DNA of 64,000 bases, taken from contig CAYUKA010000006.1 of the NCBI GenBank assembly GCA_964445195.1, positions 1 through 64,000 on the forward strand, given 5' to 3'. This DNA is from UM-FILTER-47-13 sp964445195 (lineage in GTDB: Bacteria > Pseudomonadota > Alphaproteobacteria > Micavibrionales > Micavibrionaceae). The notes beneath the pieces were generated by a model, which did not search any database, was not told where the DNA came from, and worked only from the letters and a program-made list of their open reading frames with translations. Position numbers and translations under genes: made by a program. Of the stretch, positions 18,401 to 26,309 are shown piece by piece (within the stretch, counting starts at the first letter, position 1; each line of letters begins with the position of its first letter).

Positions 18401-20060
18401 CGCTTAAACTGCCGGCCTCCCATTCGATAACATAGTTGTGGTTGTCGCTTGCGTTACGGTCGTCCCAGACATCATCGTTTGCCCCGCCGCTATACCAGAT
18501 GGTGGCGTAAATCTGCGATCCGCCTGAATTGTTCGGCTGCCCCGTACCCCAATATGTGAAAAAATTATGTTCAGAGGTGTTACCCGTGCTGAATTGCAGG
18601 CCGGCTTCAGGACCGGCCATCCAGAACCAGTCCTGATCGACCGGGTCGTCGCTGGCCGCCAGCCAGATGCGGTTGCCGCCGGCCCCGGTGGCGCTGCTGG
18701 TCCCGTTGTCAACACCCAGCTGATAAACAATCGCGTTTTCCGCTGCCGAGGTTACTGTCACCAGGTGACCGCCAACACCGTCTAACAGCGTTGTCGCAGA
18801 GTCGGTAACCGCCTGCGACCATGATACAGGACCGCTGACAAACTGATAAAAGCTGTTCGTTTCAAACGAGTAGATAACATCGGGATTGGCGCGCAGGATA
18901 CTGGATAAGTGCTGCGCATCGATGCCGCTGCCGTGGATGATATCGTCACCGTCGCCGCCGCGGATATTGTCGGCGCCGTCACCGCCTGAAATCATATCAT
19001 TGCCGGCATCACCGCGCAGGATATCATCACCGTCGCCGCCGAAAATATCGTCGTCATCGGCATCACCGTTGATCGTGTCAGCACCGTCCTCACCAAAAAG
19101 CTGGTCACTGCCGGCTCCGCCCCCCATGATATCATTGCCGGTACCGCCACGCAGGGTATCAACGCCGTTATCGCCTTCCATCGTATCATCACCCTGCCCG
19201 CCATTGAGGATATCATCATCAGCGCCACCGAACATCGTGTCGTCATTACGGCCGCCGATCAGCCGGTCATTGCCGCCATCGCCATACATCGAGTTTGTGC
19301 CGCTCTGACCCATCAGCCGGTCGTCACCGTCCCCGCCATACAGAATGTCATTGCCCGTACCGGCAATCAGAACATCGTTACCAACGCCGCCATTGAGCAC
19401 GTCATCACCGGCATTGCCAAACAGGAAGTCATTATCGGCCTGACCGAACAACAGATCATCACCATCGTTACCGTAAAGCCGGTCACTGCCGCCTTCACCG
19501 ATAATGATATCATTACCGTCCTGCCCTGAAAGATGGTCATTACCGGCCCCGCCCATAATCGCGTCATCGCCGCCACGGGCTTCAACCCGGTCATTGCCGG
19601 CCCCGGCGTCAATGACAGCATCCATGTTGCCATCCTGCATACGGTCATCCGCGCCGGTCCCGTTCTCTGTCACGGTGCCAAGATCGCCGGCCACCGGCTC
19701 GACCCGCCCGAATAAATGATCATGCGCGGCCGTGCTCGTCACTTCTTCCTGTTGGCCCTGTACCAGCATCGTACCGGTCAGATCGCCGGGCACGTTCAGT
19801 GACTGGCCGTTGATACGGACAGCTTCGATCGTCACCGTTTCGCCGCCGTCACCTGAACCGGCATTAAAGCGGAATCGCAGTGAACCGGGGAAATTGCCGT
19901 TGTAATCAATTGTAAAGACCAGAATGTCGGAGCCAACACCGGTCTGCGCCGTAATCATGGCAGAGGACACCGTCGTATTCCCAATACGAATCTCCAGCAG
20001 GGGCGCCGCCCCGCCAATCATGTCCACGCTGGCTTCTACCGTTAAAAAAAAGCGACTCAC
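15444..20060 (-). CDS. Large RTX calcium-binding protein with C-type lectin domain, type I secretion type
   Basis: 1538 residues from a GTG preceded by aagggga. N-terminal about 100 residues form a beta-rich domain resembling calcium-dependent carbohydrate-binding modules (inference). Residues about 135-390 are GGxGxDxxx RTX repeats. Residues about 400-550 are a C-type-lectin-like domain (HLVTVTSAAEN, W.W..G, FFTYWGTGQPNN, NYVIEWEAG). Then come more RTX repeats and five modules of about 140-150 residues, each with DDFF(I/V)(S/T)GT..LGD.Y, F.SI.(S/T)I.(T/S)GGF, and a trailing RTX block. The C-terminus (FSTGDGDALDISDLLTGY...) is the type I secretion target domain. There is no Sec signal. Likely a secreted adhesin or matrix protein; no HlyB/HlyD pair lies in the window. 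Confidence 0.9.
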   Translation of the reverse strand: MSRFFLTVEASVDMIGGAAPLLEIRIGNTTVSSAMITAQTGVGSDILVFTIDYNGNFPGSLRFRFNAGSGDGGETVTIEAVRINGQSLNVPGDLTGTMLVQGQQEEVTSTAAHDHLFGRVEPVAGDLGTVTENGTGADDRMQDGNMDAVIDAGAGNDRVEARGGDDAIMGGAGNDHLSGQDGNDIIIGEGGSDRLYGNDGDDLLFGQADNDFLFGNAGDDVLNGGVGNDVLIAGTGNDILYGGDGDDRLMGQSGTNSMYGDGGNDRLIGGRNDDTMFGGADDDILNGGQGDDTMEGDNGVDTLRGGTGNDIMGGGAGSDQLFGEDGADTINGDADDDDIFGGDGDDILRGDAGNDMISGGDGADNIRGGDGDDIIHGSGIDAQHLSSILRANPDVIYSFETNSFYQFVSGPVSWSQAVTDSATTLLDGVGGHLVTVTSAAENAIVYQLGVDNGTSSATGAGGNRIWLAASDDPVDQDWFWMAGPEAGLQFSTGNTSEHNFFTYWGTGQPNNSGGSQIYATIWYSGGANDDVWDDRNASDNHNYVIEWEAGSLSDDNAADTLFGDDGDDHIYGWGGNDNLRGGDGIDMLFGGAGNDDLEGGNDSDTLVGGDGADVADGGNGNDFIFGGIGNDDLDGDNGDDLIYGGDGNDIVDGGDNNDTLYGEAGDDNMDGDGGNDTLFGGDGDDRVDGGGGIDTLNSIENLRGSNFNDTLTGDAGANVIYGDDGNDDLFGGDGDYTLNGDNGADNFYGGEGADTMNGGNQNDNFYIDGTESLGDFYNGGGGTDRVYMGSDVFFNAGTGFNSINSIETGGFNIIAELNGSYSVNGQTLNGGGELHGQGGDETITASGAADIIRMFDGDDTVNANNGDDDIYGGEGADIMNGGNGNDDFFVTGTEGLGDVYNGNNGADRVILQGNTYFNLITDFNSISSIETGGFNIIAALGDGMDLSGQTVNGGGELLGQTGNETITGSNSDDTIRGDDGDDTLNGNGGNDIIYGDAGVDTIDGGTGDDDIYGGAGADILNGGNNNDDFFISGTDALGDQYNGGNNNDEIYLQADVFFNSANSFISIETIQSGGFTMNVVANAAINLSAIDVVGGSTINGTTGNENITGSDSADTISGGDGDDTIDGHDGADTLYGNDGADTIDGGTGDDDIYGGAGADILIGGGGNDDFFITGTESLGDSYDGVNNNDEIYLQADSYFNLANTFANIDTIQTGGFHLIADTGTGFDLTGVGTVAGGGELRGQGGDEVITGTGTNDTIRGDGGNDTLNGQGGTDTIYGDAGADTINGGGGSDIIRGGAGADILNGDGDNDDFFVSGTDALGDQYNGGAGNDDVFLEGNTTFNLATTFTDIRNIDTNGFIIYADTGTGMDLSTVNGIVDGSDLRGQGGNETITGSNSADTIRGEAGADTLNGGNANDTLYGGADNDILNGGDGRDDLYGDGGADTFVFDNPQDRDRVYTFSTGDGDALDISDLLTGYTQGVDDLTLFVRITDNGTDSDLRVDSGGGGNFGNNTRVATIFGVTGLTDEVALETAGTLITS
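15800..17850 (-). repeat. Five tandem modules within the RTX gene
   Basis: Within the RTX gene, five successive units of about 420-440 bp encode the same order: RTX nonapeptides, an FxxxGTxxLGDxYxG segment, a non-RTX beta stretch ending in GGF..., and ELxGQxGxExITGS. The neighbours share wording closely enough that recombination between units is plausible. Boundaries are approximate. Confidence 0.75.
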
Positions 20061-20292
20061 GTCCGTTCCCCTTGCACTGGCCTGTCCGGCACCGTTAACG
20101 CCCCGTTAAAAATGCCTTATTTTATTTTACCAAAGCGGTACTCCCAATAGCTTAATTATTGATAAAATTTGATGTTTTTTGCAGGATCCCCGGTACTGAC
20201 CCCTGAGACTTATATTTAAAAAAACGTTTAAAATCATTTATTTTATCGATTGCTGTGATATACAGGGCGCATTGACTGTGAAAAGAATGCCT

Positions 20293-21180
20293 ATGATCCG
20301 CGATATCGACATTGATCTTCTGCGTGCGTTTCTGACCATTTACGAGGCTGGAAGCTTTTCGCACGCGGCCGACCGGCTAAGCCGGACGCAATCAACAATC
20401 AGTCAGCAAATCAAGAAGTTAGAAGAATTGCTTGGCCGGGCTGTCTTTATCCGCAACAACCGGTCTGTTACCCTGACCACAGAGGGCGAAGTCTTACTGC
20501 CATATGCCCGCAAGATCGTGGCGATGAACGATGAAATGTTCGGCCGCATATCACAGCCTGATATTTCCGGCACAGTGCGTGTCGGCGCACCTGAGGCCTT
20601 CGCCGCCACACATCTGCCGGACGTCCTGGCGCAATTCCTGAAATCGCATCCATCTGTGGGACTTGAAATCCACAGCGATATGTCCGGTCATTTACTTGAA
20701 GGCTTTGAAAAAGGCGATTTCGACCTTATTTTGTTCAAGCGTGGCCGCAAAACCAAAACCCATGGCGAACGGGTATGGCACGAAAGCCTGGTCTGGGTCG
20801 GCGCGGACAAACAAACATTCCGGCCCGGTGATACGGTGCCGATGGTTTTGCCGCCTTTACCTTGTGTATATCGTGAAAAAATGATTGATGGTCTGGAACA
20901 GCATAAATTGAAATGGAACGCAATTTTCACAACATCCAATATGGCCGGGCGAATCGCCGCGGCCCGCGCGGGTTTGGGCTACACAGCCATACCCAAAGAA
21001 ATGCTGCCCCAGCAGCCCGGCCTGTTTGCCGTCAGCGAGAGCGCCGGTCTGCCGAAGCTGGAAGCAATTGAAATTGCTATGTTAACAAATGAACAGATTA
21101 TGAGCGATGCGGCGCGGCGTCTGGCTGAGCATATCGTATTCGCACTTGAAAGTGACCCGTCACCAGGAAAGGCAGCATAA
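20293..21180 (+). CDS. LysR-family transcriptional regulator
   Basis: The N-terminal winged helix-turn-helix is typical (LLRAFLTIYEAGSFSHAADRLSRTQSTISQQIKKLEELLGR), followed by an effector-binding domain beginning at about residue 90 (GTVRVGAPEAFAATHLPDVL). About 295 residues from the ATG at 20293. A TTG at 20272 and an ATG at 20287 are also open in frame. It ends 4 bp before nhaA on the same strand, so the pair is probably one transcript. Regulating nhaA, as the LysR-type NhaR does, is an inference from position. The 211 bp upstream, to the divergent RTX gene, holds an AT-rich promoter region and no gene. Confidence 0.9.
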   Translation: MIRDIDIDLLRAFLTIYEAGSFSHAADRLSRTQSTISQQIKKLEELLGRAVFIRNNRSVTLTTEGEVLLPYARKIVAMNDEMFGRISQPDISGTVRVGAPEAFAATHLPDVLAQFLKSHPSVGLEIHSDMSGHLLEGFEKGDFDLILFKRGRKTKTHGERVWHESLVWVGADKQTFRPGDTVPMVLPPLPCVYREKMIDGLEQHKLKWNAIFTTSNMAGRIAAARAGLGYTAIPKEMLPQQPGLFAVSESAGLPKLEAIEIAMLTNEQIMSDAARRLAEHIVFALESDPSPGKAA

Positions 21181-21184
21181 AGTA

Positions 21185-22381
21185 ATGATTCAGGCGATCA
21201 AAGATTTTTTCCATATGAAATCGGCCCCGGGCATATTGCTCTGTATCGCGGCTGTTCTGGCCATGGTCATGCAGAACTCGCCGCTACAGGATTTCTACGC
21301 CCTGTTCAAGAATACGCCCGTGATCGTGCAAGTCGGCGCCTTTATCATCGATAAGCCATTGTTATTGTGGATCAATGATGGCCTTATGGCAATTTTCTTC
21401 CTGCTGATCGGGCTCGAAATCAAACGTGAAATGCTGGAAGGGCACTTATCAAAGCGTGACCAGGTGATCCTGCCGGCCGTGGCCGCGCTCGGCGGTCTGG
21501 CGCTGCCGGCGATTATATATGCCTATATCAACTGGCATGACCCGGAAACCATAAAAGGATGGGCGATTCCGTCAGCGACTGATATCGCCTTTGCACTCGG
21601 CGTCATGACACTGCTCGGCAACCGGGTGCCGCCGTCCCTGAAAGTCTGCCTGGTCGCTATCGCCATTATCGACGACCTCGCCGCGATTATCATTATCGCG
21701 CTGTTTTATACGGCGGAAACCTCCCTGATGTCACTCGGTCTGGCCGGTGTCGGCCTGACAGTCGCCTTTATTATGAACCGGCGCGGCGTTACCCGTCTCG
21801 GCCCTTATGTCGTGCTCGGCCTGTTTATCTGGGCCTGTGTCCTGAAATCCGGCGTGCACGCGACACTGGCCGGGGTCGCGCTCGGGCTGCTGATCCCGCT
21901 GCGCGCGAAAAACGAGCGGGGTAAATCGCCGCTGAAAGTCATGGAACACGCCCTGCATCCGTGGGTGTCCTTTATGGTTCTGCCAGTTTTTGCCTTCGCG
22001 AATGCCGGCGTCTCGCTGATCGGCCTGACGCTCGACACCTTTTTGCAGCCGATCACCCTTGGCATTATGCTCGGCCTGTTCTTCGGTAAGCAGATCGGCG
22101 TGATGGCATTAACCTATCTGGCTGTAACACTCAAACTGTGCCGCCTGCCCAGAGGCGTTAGCTGGATGCAGTTTTACGGCATGGCGCTGTTAACCGGCAT
22201 CGGTTTTACCATGAGCCTGTTTATAGGCACGCTGGCCTTTACGGATGTTACCCATGCGGCTGCCGTCCGTCTCGGCGTGCTTAGCGGTTCGTTCCTGTCG
22301 GCAATCGCGGGGATTACGGTCCTGATGATGTGCCACAAAAAACGAAGCGAAGCGTCTCGATTGCAGGCAGCCGGCAGTTAG
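21185..22381 (+). CDS. nhaA: Na+/H+ antiporter NhaA
   Basis: Inner-membrane antiporter exporting Na+ for H+, important at alkaline pH or high salt. Marks: LLIGLEIKREMLEGHLS, AIPSATDIAFALGV (transport Asp) and VAIAIIDDLAAIIIIALFY with the paired Asp residues of the ion site. Multiple hydrophobic segments, about 398 residues. The ATG at 21185 fits the family N-terminus (IQAIKDFFHMKSAPGILL), with aaagg upstream. It follows the LysR gene by 4 bp and precedes the sodium channel gene, making a Na+-related cluster. Confidence 0.95.
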   Translation: MIQAIKDFFHMKSAPGILLCIAAVLAMVMQNSPLQDFYALFKNTPVIVQVGAFIIDKPLLLWINDGLMAIFFLLIGLEIKREMLEGHLSKRDQVILPAVAALGGLALPAIIYAYINWHDPETIKGWAIPSATDIAFALGVMTLLGNRVPPSLKVCLVAIAIIDDLAAIIIIALFYTAETSLMSLGLAGVGLTVAFIMNRRGVTRLGPYVVLGLFIWACVLKSGVHATLAGVALGLLIPLRAKNERGKSPLKVMEHALHPWVSFMVLPVFAFANAGVSLIGLTLDTFLQPITLGIMLGLFFGKQIGVMALTYLAVTLKLCRLPRGVSWMQFYGMALLTGIGFTMSLFIGTLAFTDVTHAAAVRLGVLSGSFLSAIAGITVLMMCHKKRSEASRLQAAGS

Positions 22382-22411
22382 CAGCACCATGAACCGTGAA
22401 AACGCAGTCTG

Positions 22412-23299
22412 ATGGTACGCCCTGACCCGCTTGAACGCCTCAAAGCGTCACGCCGCCTCATTGCCGGCTATATCGAGACGCCACGCTTTATCGGCTTTAT
22501 CACAGCGCTGATCCTGATCAACGCCGTCACGCTTGGCATGGAAACAGATGCCGGGATCATGGCGGCACACGGCCAAACGCTCTACCTGATTGATAAGCTC
22601 ATCCTGATTGTTTTCACAATCGAACTGGCGCTCAAATTCTATGCCTACCGTTTCGCCTTTTTCCGTTCCGGCTGGAATGTTTTCGACCTGATCATCGTCG
22701 CGATTGCCTGGGTGCCGGCGAACGGCGCATTCGCGATCCTGCGCGCCTTGCGGATTCTCAGAATTCTGCGCCTGATCTCGGTAGTCCCGCAAATGCGCCG
22801 GGTCATCAGCGCCATTGGCCATTCGATCCCCGGCATGACGGCTGTGATCGGCGTGTTATGCCTGCTCTTTTACGTCTCGGCGGTGCTGGCCACCAAACTG
22901 TTCGGCCATCATCACGACCCGCAAATGCAGGAATGGTTCGGTTCGATCGGCGCCTCGGCCTATACGCTGTTCCAGATTATGACGCTGGAAAGCTGGTCGA
23001 TGGGAATCGTGCGGCCAACAATGGAGATATTTCCCTGGGCGTGGATCTTTTTCGTCCCGTTCATTATCGTCACCAGCTTCGCCGTGCTGAACCTGTTTAT
23101 CGGGATTATTGTCGATGCGATGCAAACCGCGCAAAAAGACAGGCAAAAGAGCCGGCACGGGGATGAAGCGCAAGCAAAAAGCCATGTTCCACAGAACGAA
23201 ATACAGGCCCTGCATGAGCGGTTCGACAGTCTGCAACGCGATCTTGCGGCGCTGCAGGCCGCGCTTGAGAAAAGAACCACCGGCCGCTCCCGCCATTAA
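22412..23299 (+). CDS. Bacterial voltage-gated sodium channel (NaChBac/NavMs type)
   Basis: Single-domain six-TM channel subunit expected to form homotetramers. S4 shows regularly spaced arginines (ILRALRILRILRLISVVPQMRRV). The pore filter is TLESWSMGI, essentially that of NavMs/NaChBac (TLESWxxx), which marks Na+ rather than K+ selectivity. S6 is FVPFIIVTSFAVLNLFIGIIVDAMQ. The C-terminal about 60 residues are charged and then form a heptad helix (IQALHERFDSLQRDLAALQAALE), the tetramerising coiled coil of BacNav channels. 295 residues. A 7-codon frame at 22389 overlaps the start as TGATG, possibly coupling. Confidence 0.93.
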   Translation: MVRPDPLERLKASRRLIAGYIETPRFIGFITALILINAVTLGMETDAGIMAAHGQTLYLIDKLILIVFTIELALKFYAYRFAFFRSGWNVFDLIIVAIAWVPANGAFAILRALRILRILRLISVVPQMRRVISAIGHSIPGMTAVIGVLCLLFYVSAVLATKLFGHHHDPQMQEWFGSIGASAYTLFQIMTLESWSMGIVRPTMEIFPWAWIFFVPFIIVTSFAVLNLFIGIIVDAMQTAQKDRQKSRHGDEAQAKSHVPQNEIQALHERFDSLQRDLAALQAALEKRTTGRSRH

Positions 23300-23342
23300 A
23301 CCGGCCCTTATTTTCGATATTACAGGCCCTGGCATTATGTTA

Positions 23343-23372
23343 TTGACTTCTGGAATATCGCTGTCGTAACCT
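23343..23372 (+). promoter_or_regulatory. Possible pepN promoter
   Basis: TTGACT (23343-23348) and TAACCT (23367-23372) are separated by 18 bp, with the start codon 44 bp further on. The -35 is good, the -10 only moderate. Inferred by eye. Confidence 0.35.
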
Positions 23373-23415
23373 ACGGCAGTTTTTTTTACGTATTTACAGC
23401 ACGGGGATAAAAAAT

Positions 23416-26184
23416 ATGTCGAACGCACCGTCAAAAGAAAACAAAGAAAACAACGTCACATATCTCGCAGATTATCAGCCGCCCGATTACTGGGTCCGGC
23501 ATGTCGAACTTGAATTTGATATCCGCGACGGCGAAACGTTTGTAAAAGCGCGCCTGCATGTCGAGCGCAACGGCACACACGACAGGCCGCTGGTCCTGGA
23601 TGGCGAGCAAATGGAGCTTCTGGACGTCAAACTCGACGGTGATGAACTGGCCCCCGGCGAAAACCTGGCCGAAGGTTATGTCGTCGATGACAAATCGCTG
23701 AGCCTGCAGCCGCCCGCTGACGACATGTTCGTGCTGGAAACAGAGGTCCGGATCGAACCGGAGAAAAACACGTCCCTTAACGGCCTGTATCAATCCGGCG
23801 GCACATGGTGCACACAGTGCGAATCTCAAGGGTTTCGCCGCATTACCTATTTTGTTGACCGGCCAGACAACATGGCGACTTTCAAAGTCAAGGTCACGGG
23901 CGACACGGACAAAGCGCCGGTACTGCTCTCGAACGGCAACCTGATCGACCAGGGAGAAGCAGGAGACGGCCGTCATTTCACGGTCTGGGAAGACCCGTTC
24001 CCGAAGCCGAGCTACCTGTTCGCGCTGGTCGGCGGCGATCTGGACTATATTGAGGATACCTATGAAACGATGAGCGGCCGCACAGTCACGCTGCGTATTT
24101 TCGCTGACGCCAAGGACCTTGATAAGCTCGGTCACGCGATGGAATCGCTCAAACAATCGATGAAATGGGACGAGGAAGTCTATGGCCGCGAATATGAACT
24201 GGACCTGTTCAACATTGTCGCGGTTGAGGATTTCAACTTTGGCGCGATGGAGAACACATCGCTAAACATCTTTAATACCGCGCTCGCGCTGGCTCATCCC
24301 AGAACAGCGACCGACGATAATTTCGAACGCGTACAGCGCGTCATCGCCCACGAATATTTCCACAACTGGACCGGCAACCGCGTCACCTGCCGCGACTGGT
24401 TCCAGCTGTGCCTGAAAGAGGGGCTGACCGTCTTCCGTGACCAGGAATTCGGCGGCGATATGGGCGCACGCGCCGTCAAGCGGATCAACGATGTCCGCGG
24501 TCTGCGGGCTTCCCAGTTCACGGAAGATGCCGGGCCGATGGCGCACCCGCCGCGCCCGGATCATTTCGTGACGATCAACAATTTCTATACGAGAACCGTG
24601 TACAACAAGGGCGCCGAGCTGAACCGCATGCTGCATACCCTGCTCGGCCCGGAAGATTTTCGCAAGGCTTCCGATCTGTATTTCGACCGTTTCGACGGCC
24701 AGGCCGTCACGGTCGAAGACTGGGTCCAGTGCATGGAAGACGCCTCCGGCCGCGATCTCAGCCAGTTTATGCTCTGGTACACACAGGCCGGGACACCGAC
24801 CGTCAAGGCTGACTGGAGCTATGATGAAGACACGCAAGACTTCACCCTGACGCTCCGTCAGGACGTGCCGGAGATTGAGAAGAAATCGGACGGCGCGCCG
24901 CGCCATATCCCGGTCAAATTCGGCCTGGTCGGCCCGGATGGCGAAGATATTGTCGATACGGTGCTGGAGCTGACCGAAGAGGAGCAAAGCTTCACCTTTG
25001 AAAATGTCCCGCCGGGCAGCGTGCCTTCGATCCTGCGCAATTTCTCAGCCCCGGTGACGCTTGAAGCACCTTACAACAACGAGGAACTGCGTCACCTGAT
25101 GATCCATGACAGCGACGGCTTTAACCAGTGGGAAGCCGGCAACCGCGTGCTGACCGCGGCGCTGCTGGAACAGATCGACAATTACGAGGCCGGCCGGCCC
25201 GTCGCTGTCAGTGACGACGTCATCGGCGCACTGCGCGACGTTCTGGCCCGCACTGATATGGATGACGAGCTGAAAAGCCTGGCGCTAACCCTGCCGAGCT
25301 TCCAGGCACTGGCGCCGCAACGCGATGTCATCGACCCGCATGCGATTGCAGAGGTACGGAAAATCTTTACTGAAACGATCGGCATTGAACTGCGTGACGA
25401 GCTGCTAGCGGTTTATGAGAAGGCGTATCAGCCTGAAAAGCCTTATGATCTTGAAGATGCCGGCCGCCGGGCGATACAGAACCTGGCGCTGGCCTATCTG
25501 GCCCGCGGCGCCGATGCCGATCAACAGGACCTTATCGGATCAGGCCGAATTCTCCTGAATGCTGCCAGACAGTTCTACACCGCCAATAACATGACCGAAC
25601 AATACGCGGCCTTTAACGTCCTGCTCAATCTCAATGATTTTCCGAAAAAATGGCGTGCGGATATTGTTGAAGCCTTTTACGATGAGTTCAAAAACGATGC
25701 GCTGGTGGTTGACAAGTGGGTGGCGGCGCAGGCCATGAGCGGCGCGGGCGATATCCTGGAAACCGTTGCCGCGCTACGCGATCATGAAGCCATGCAGGGC
25801 ACCGGGGCGAACCAGGAACCCAGCCCGAACCGCCAGAGAGCCCTGTATGCCAGCTTTGCCCTCGGCAACCCCCGCGGATTCCACGCTGAAGACGGCGCGG
25901 GCTACAAGTTCTTCGCCGATTTTGTTATCGATGTTGACGGCAAGAATCCGCAAATGGCCGCCCGCATGGTCGCTGCGTTCGAGGATTTCCGCCGTTATAA
26001 GCCGGAACTGCAGGCGCTGATGGAAGAACAGCTAAGCCGCATTGCGTCGATAGCAAAGATATCAACCGACCTTGGCGAAAAACTGGAAAATTACCTCGGC
26101 CGCGAAGCCTACGCCCGCCTGCGGGCCGGCAACGACAATGCTGCCGCGACAGCAGCAGACCCGGCCGCAGCCACGCCGCGCTAA
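23416..26184 (+). CDS. pepN: Aminopeptidase N (family M1)
   Basis: Zinc metallo-aminopeptidase of the E. coli PepN group, releasing N-terminal residues from peptides. The exopeptidase motif GAMEN lies in DFNFGAMENTSLNIFN, and the zinc site is HEYFHNWTGNRVTCRDWFQLCLKEG (HExxH plus downstream Glu). Other PepN marks are TQCESQGFRRITYFVDRPD and TVYNKGAELNRML. The length of 922 residues and the C-terminal helical DUF3458-like region match PepN. Cytoplasmic, no signal peptide. ggggat precedes the ATG. Confidence 0.96.
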   Translation: MSNAPSKENKENNVTYLADYQPPDYWVRHVELEFDIRDGETFVKARLHVERNGTHDRPLVLDGEQMELLDVKLDGDELAPGENLAEGYVVDDKSLSLQPPADDMFVLETEVRIEPEKNTSLNGLYQSGGTWCTQCESQGFRRITYFVDRPDNMATFKVKVTGDTDKAPVLLSNGNLIDQGEAGDGRHFTVWEDPFPKPSYLFALVGGDLDYIEDTYETMSGRTVTLRIFADAKDLDKLGHAMESLKQSMKWDEEVYGREYELDLFNIVAVEDFNFGAMENTSLNIFNTALALAHPRTATDDNFERVQRVIAHEYFHNWTGNRVTCRDWFQLCLKEGLTVFRDQEFGGDMGARAVKRINDVRGLRASQFTEDAGPMAHPPRPDHFVTINNFYTRTVYNKGAELNRMLHTLLGPEDFRKASDLYFDRFDGQAVTVEDWVQCMEDASGRDLSQFMLWYTQAGTPTVKADWSYDEDTQDFTLTLRQDVPEIEKKSDGAPRHIPVKFGLVGPDGEDIVDTVLELTEEEQSFTFENVPPGSVPSILRNFSAPVTLEAPYNNEELRHLMIHDSDGFNQWEAGNRVLTAALLEQIDNYEAGRPVAVSDDVIGALRDVLARTDMDDELKSLALTLPSFQALAPQRDVIDPHAIAEVRKIFTETIGIELRDELLAVYEKAYQPEKPYDLEDAGRRAIQNLALAYLARGADADQQDLIGSGRILLNAARQFYTANNMTEQYAAFNVLLNLNDFPKKWRADIVEAFYDEFKNDALVVDKWVAAQAMSGAGDILETVAALRDHEAMQGTGANQEPSPNRQRALYASFALGNPRGFHAEDGAGYKFFADFVIDVDGKNPQMAARMVAAFEDFRRYKPELQALMEEQLSRIASIAKISTDLGEKLENYLGREAYARLRAGNDNAAATAADPAAATPR

Positions 26185-26223
26185 CGCACCGGATACAGGC
26201 TGAATTAAACGGTTCATAACTCG

Positions 26224-26247
26224 CCGCCGCCCCTTGAGTGGCGGCGG
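26224..26247 (+). terminator. GC-rich hairpin after pepN
   Basis: ccgccgcc and ggcggcgg (8 bp each) pair around an 8-base loop 40 bases after the pepN stop. There is no U-tract, so it is a weak intrinsic terminator or a 3'-end stabiliser. Confidence 0.5.
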
Positions 26248-26250
26248 GTC

Positions 26251-26274
26251 TATCCTTACAATGAAGTAAGGATA
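26251..26274. promoter_or_regulatory. Perfect inverted repeat upstream of autotransporter gene
   Basis: tatccttac and gtaaggata are perfect 9-bp arms around a 6-base spacer (aatgaa), ending 35 bp before the autotransporter start codon. It could be an operator or a 5'-leader hairpin; no family is recognised. Confidence 0.45.
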
Positions 26275-26309
26275 CGTACCGTTTTCATACTCGTTCCGGG
26301 CTCAACTCT

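Noticed and set aside
15500..19700. Dense short DNA repeats that look like a CRISPR array or satellite
   Set aside because: They are in frame and encode RTX nonapeptides; no constant repeat with unique spacers is present.
22389..22412. Seven-codon frame overlapping the sodium channel start as TGATG, considered as a regulatory leader peptide
   Set aside because: Too short and without a good ribosome site or codon pattern; mentioned only as possible coupling.
22412..23299. Potassium or calcium channel instead of sodium channel
   Set aside because: No TVGYG-type filter; TLESWSMGI is the BacNav sodium filter.
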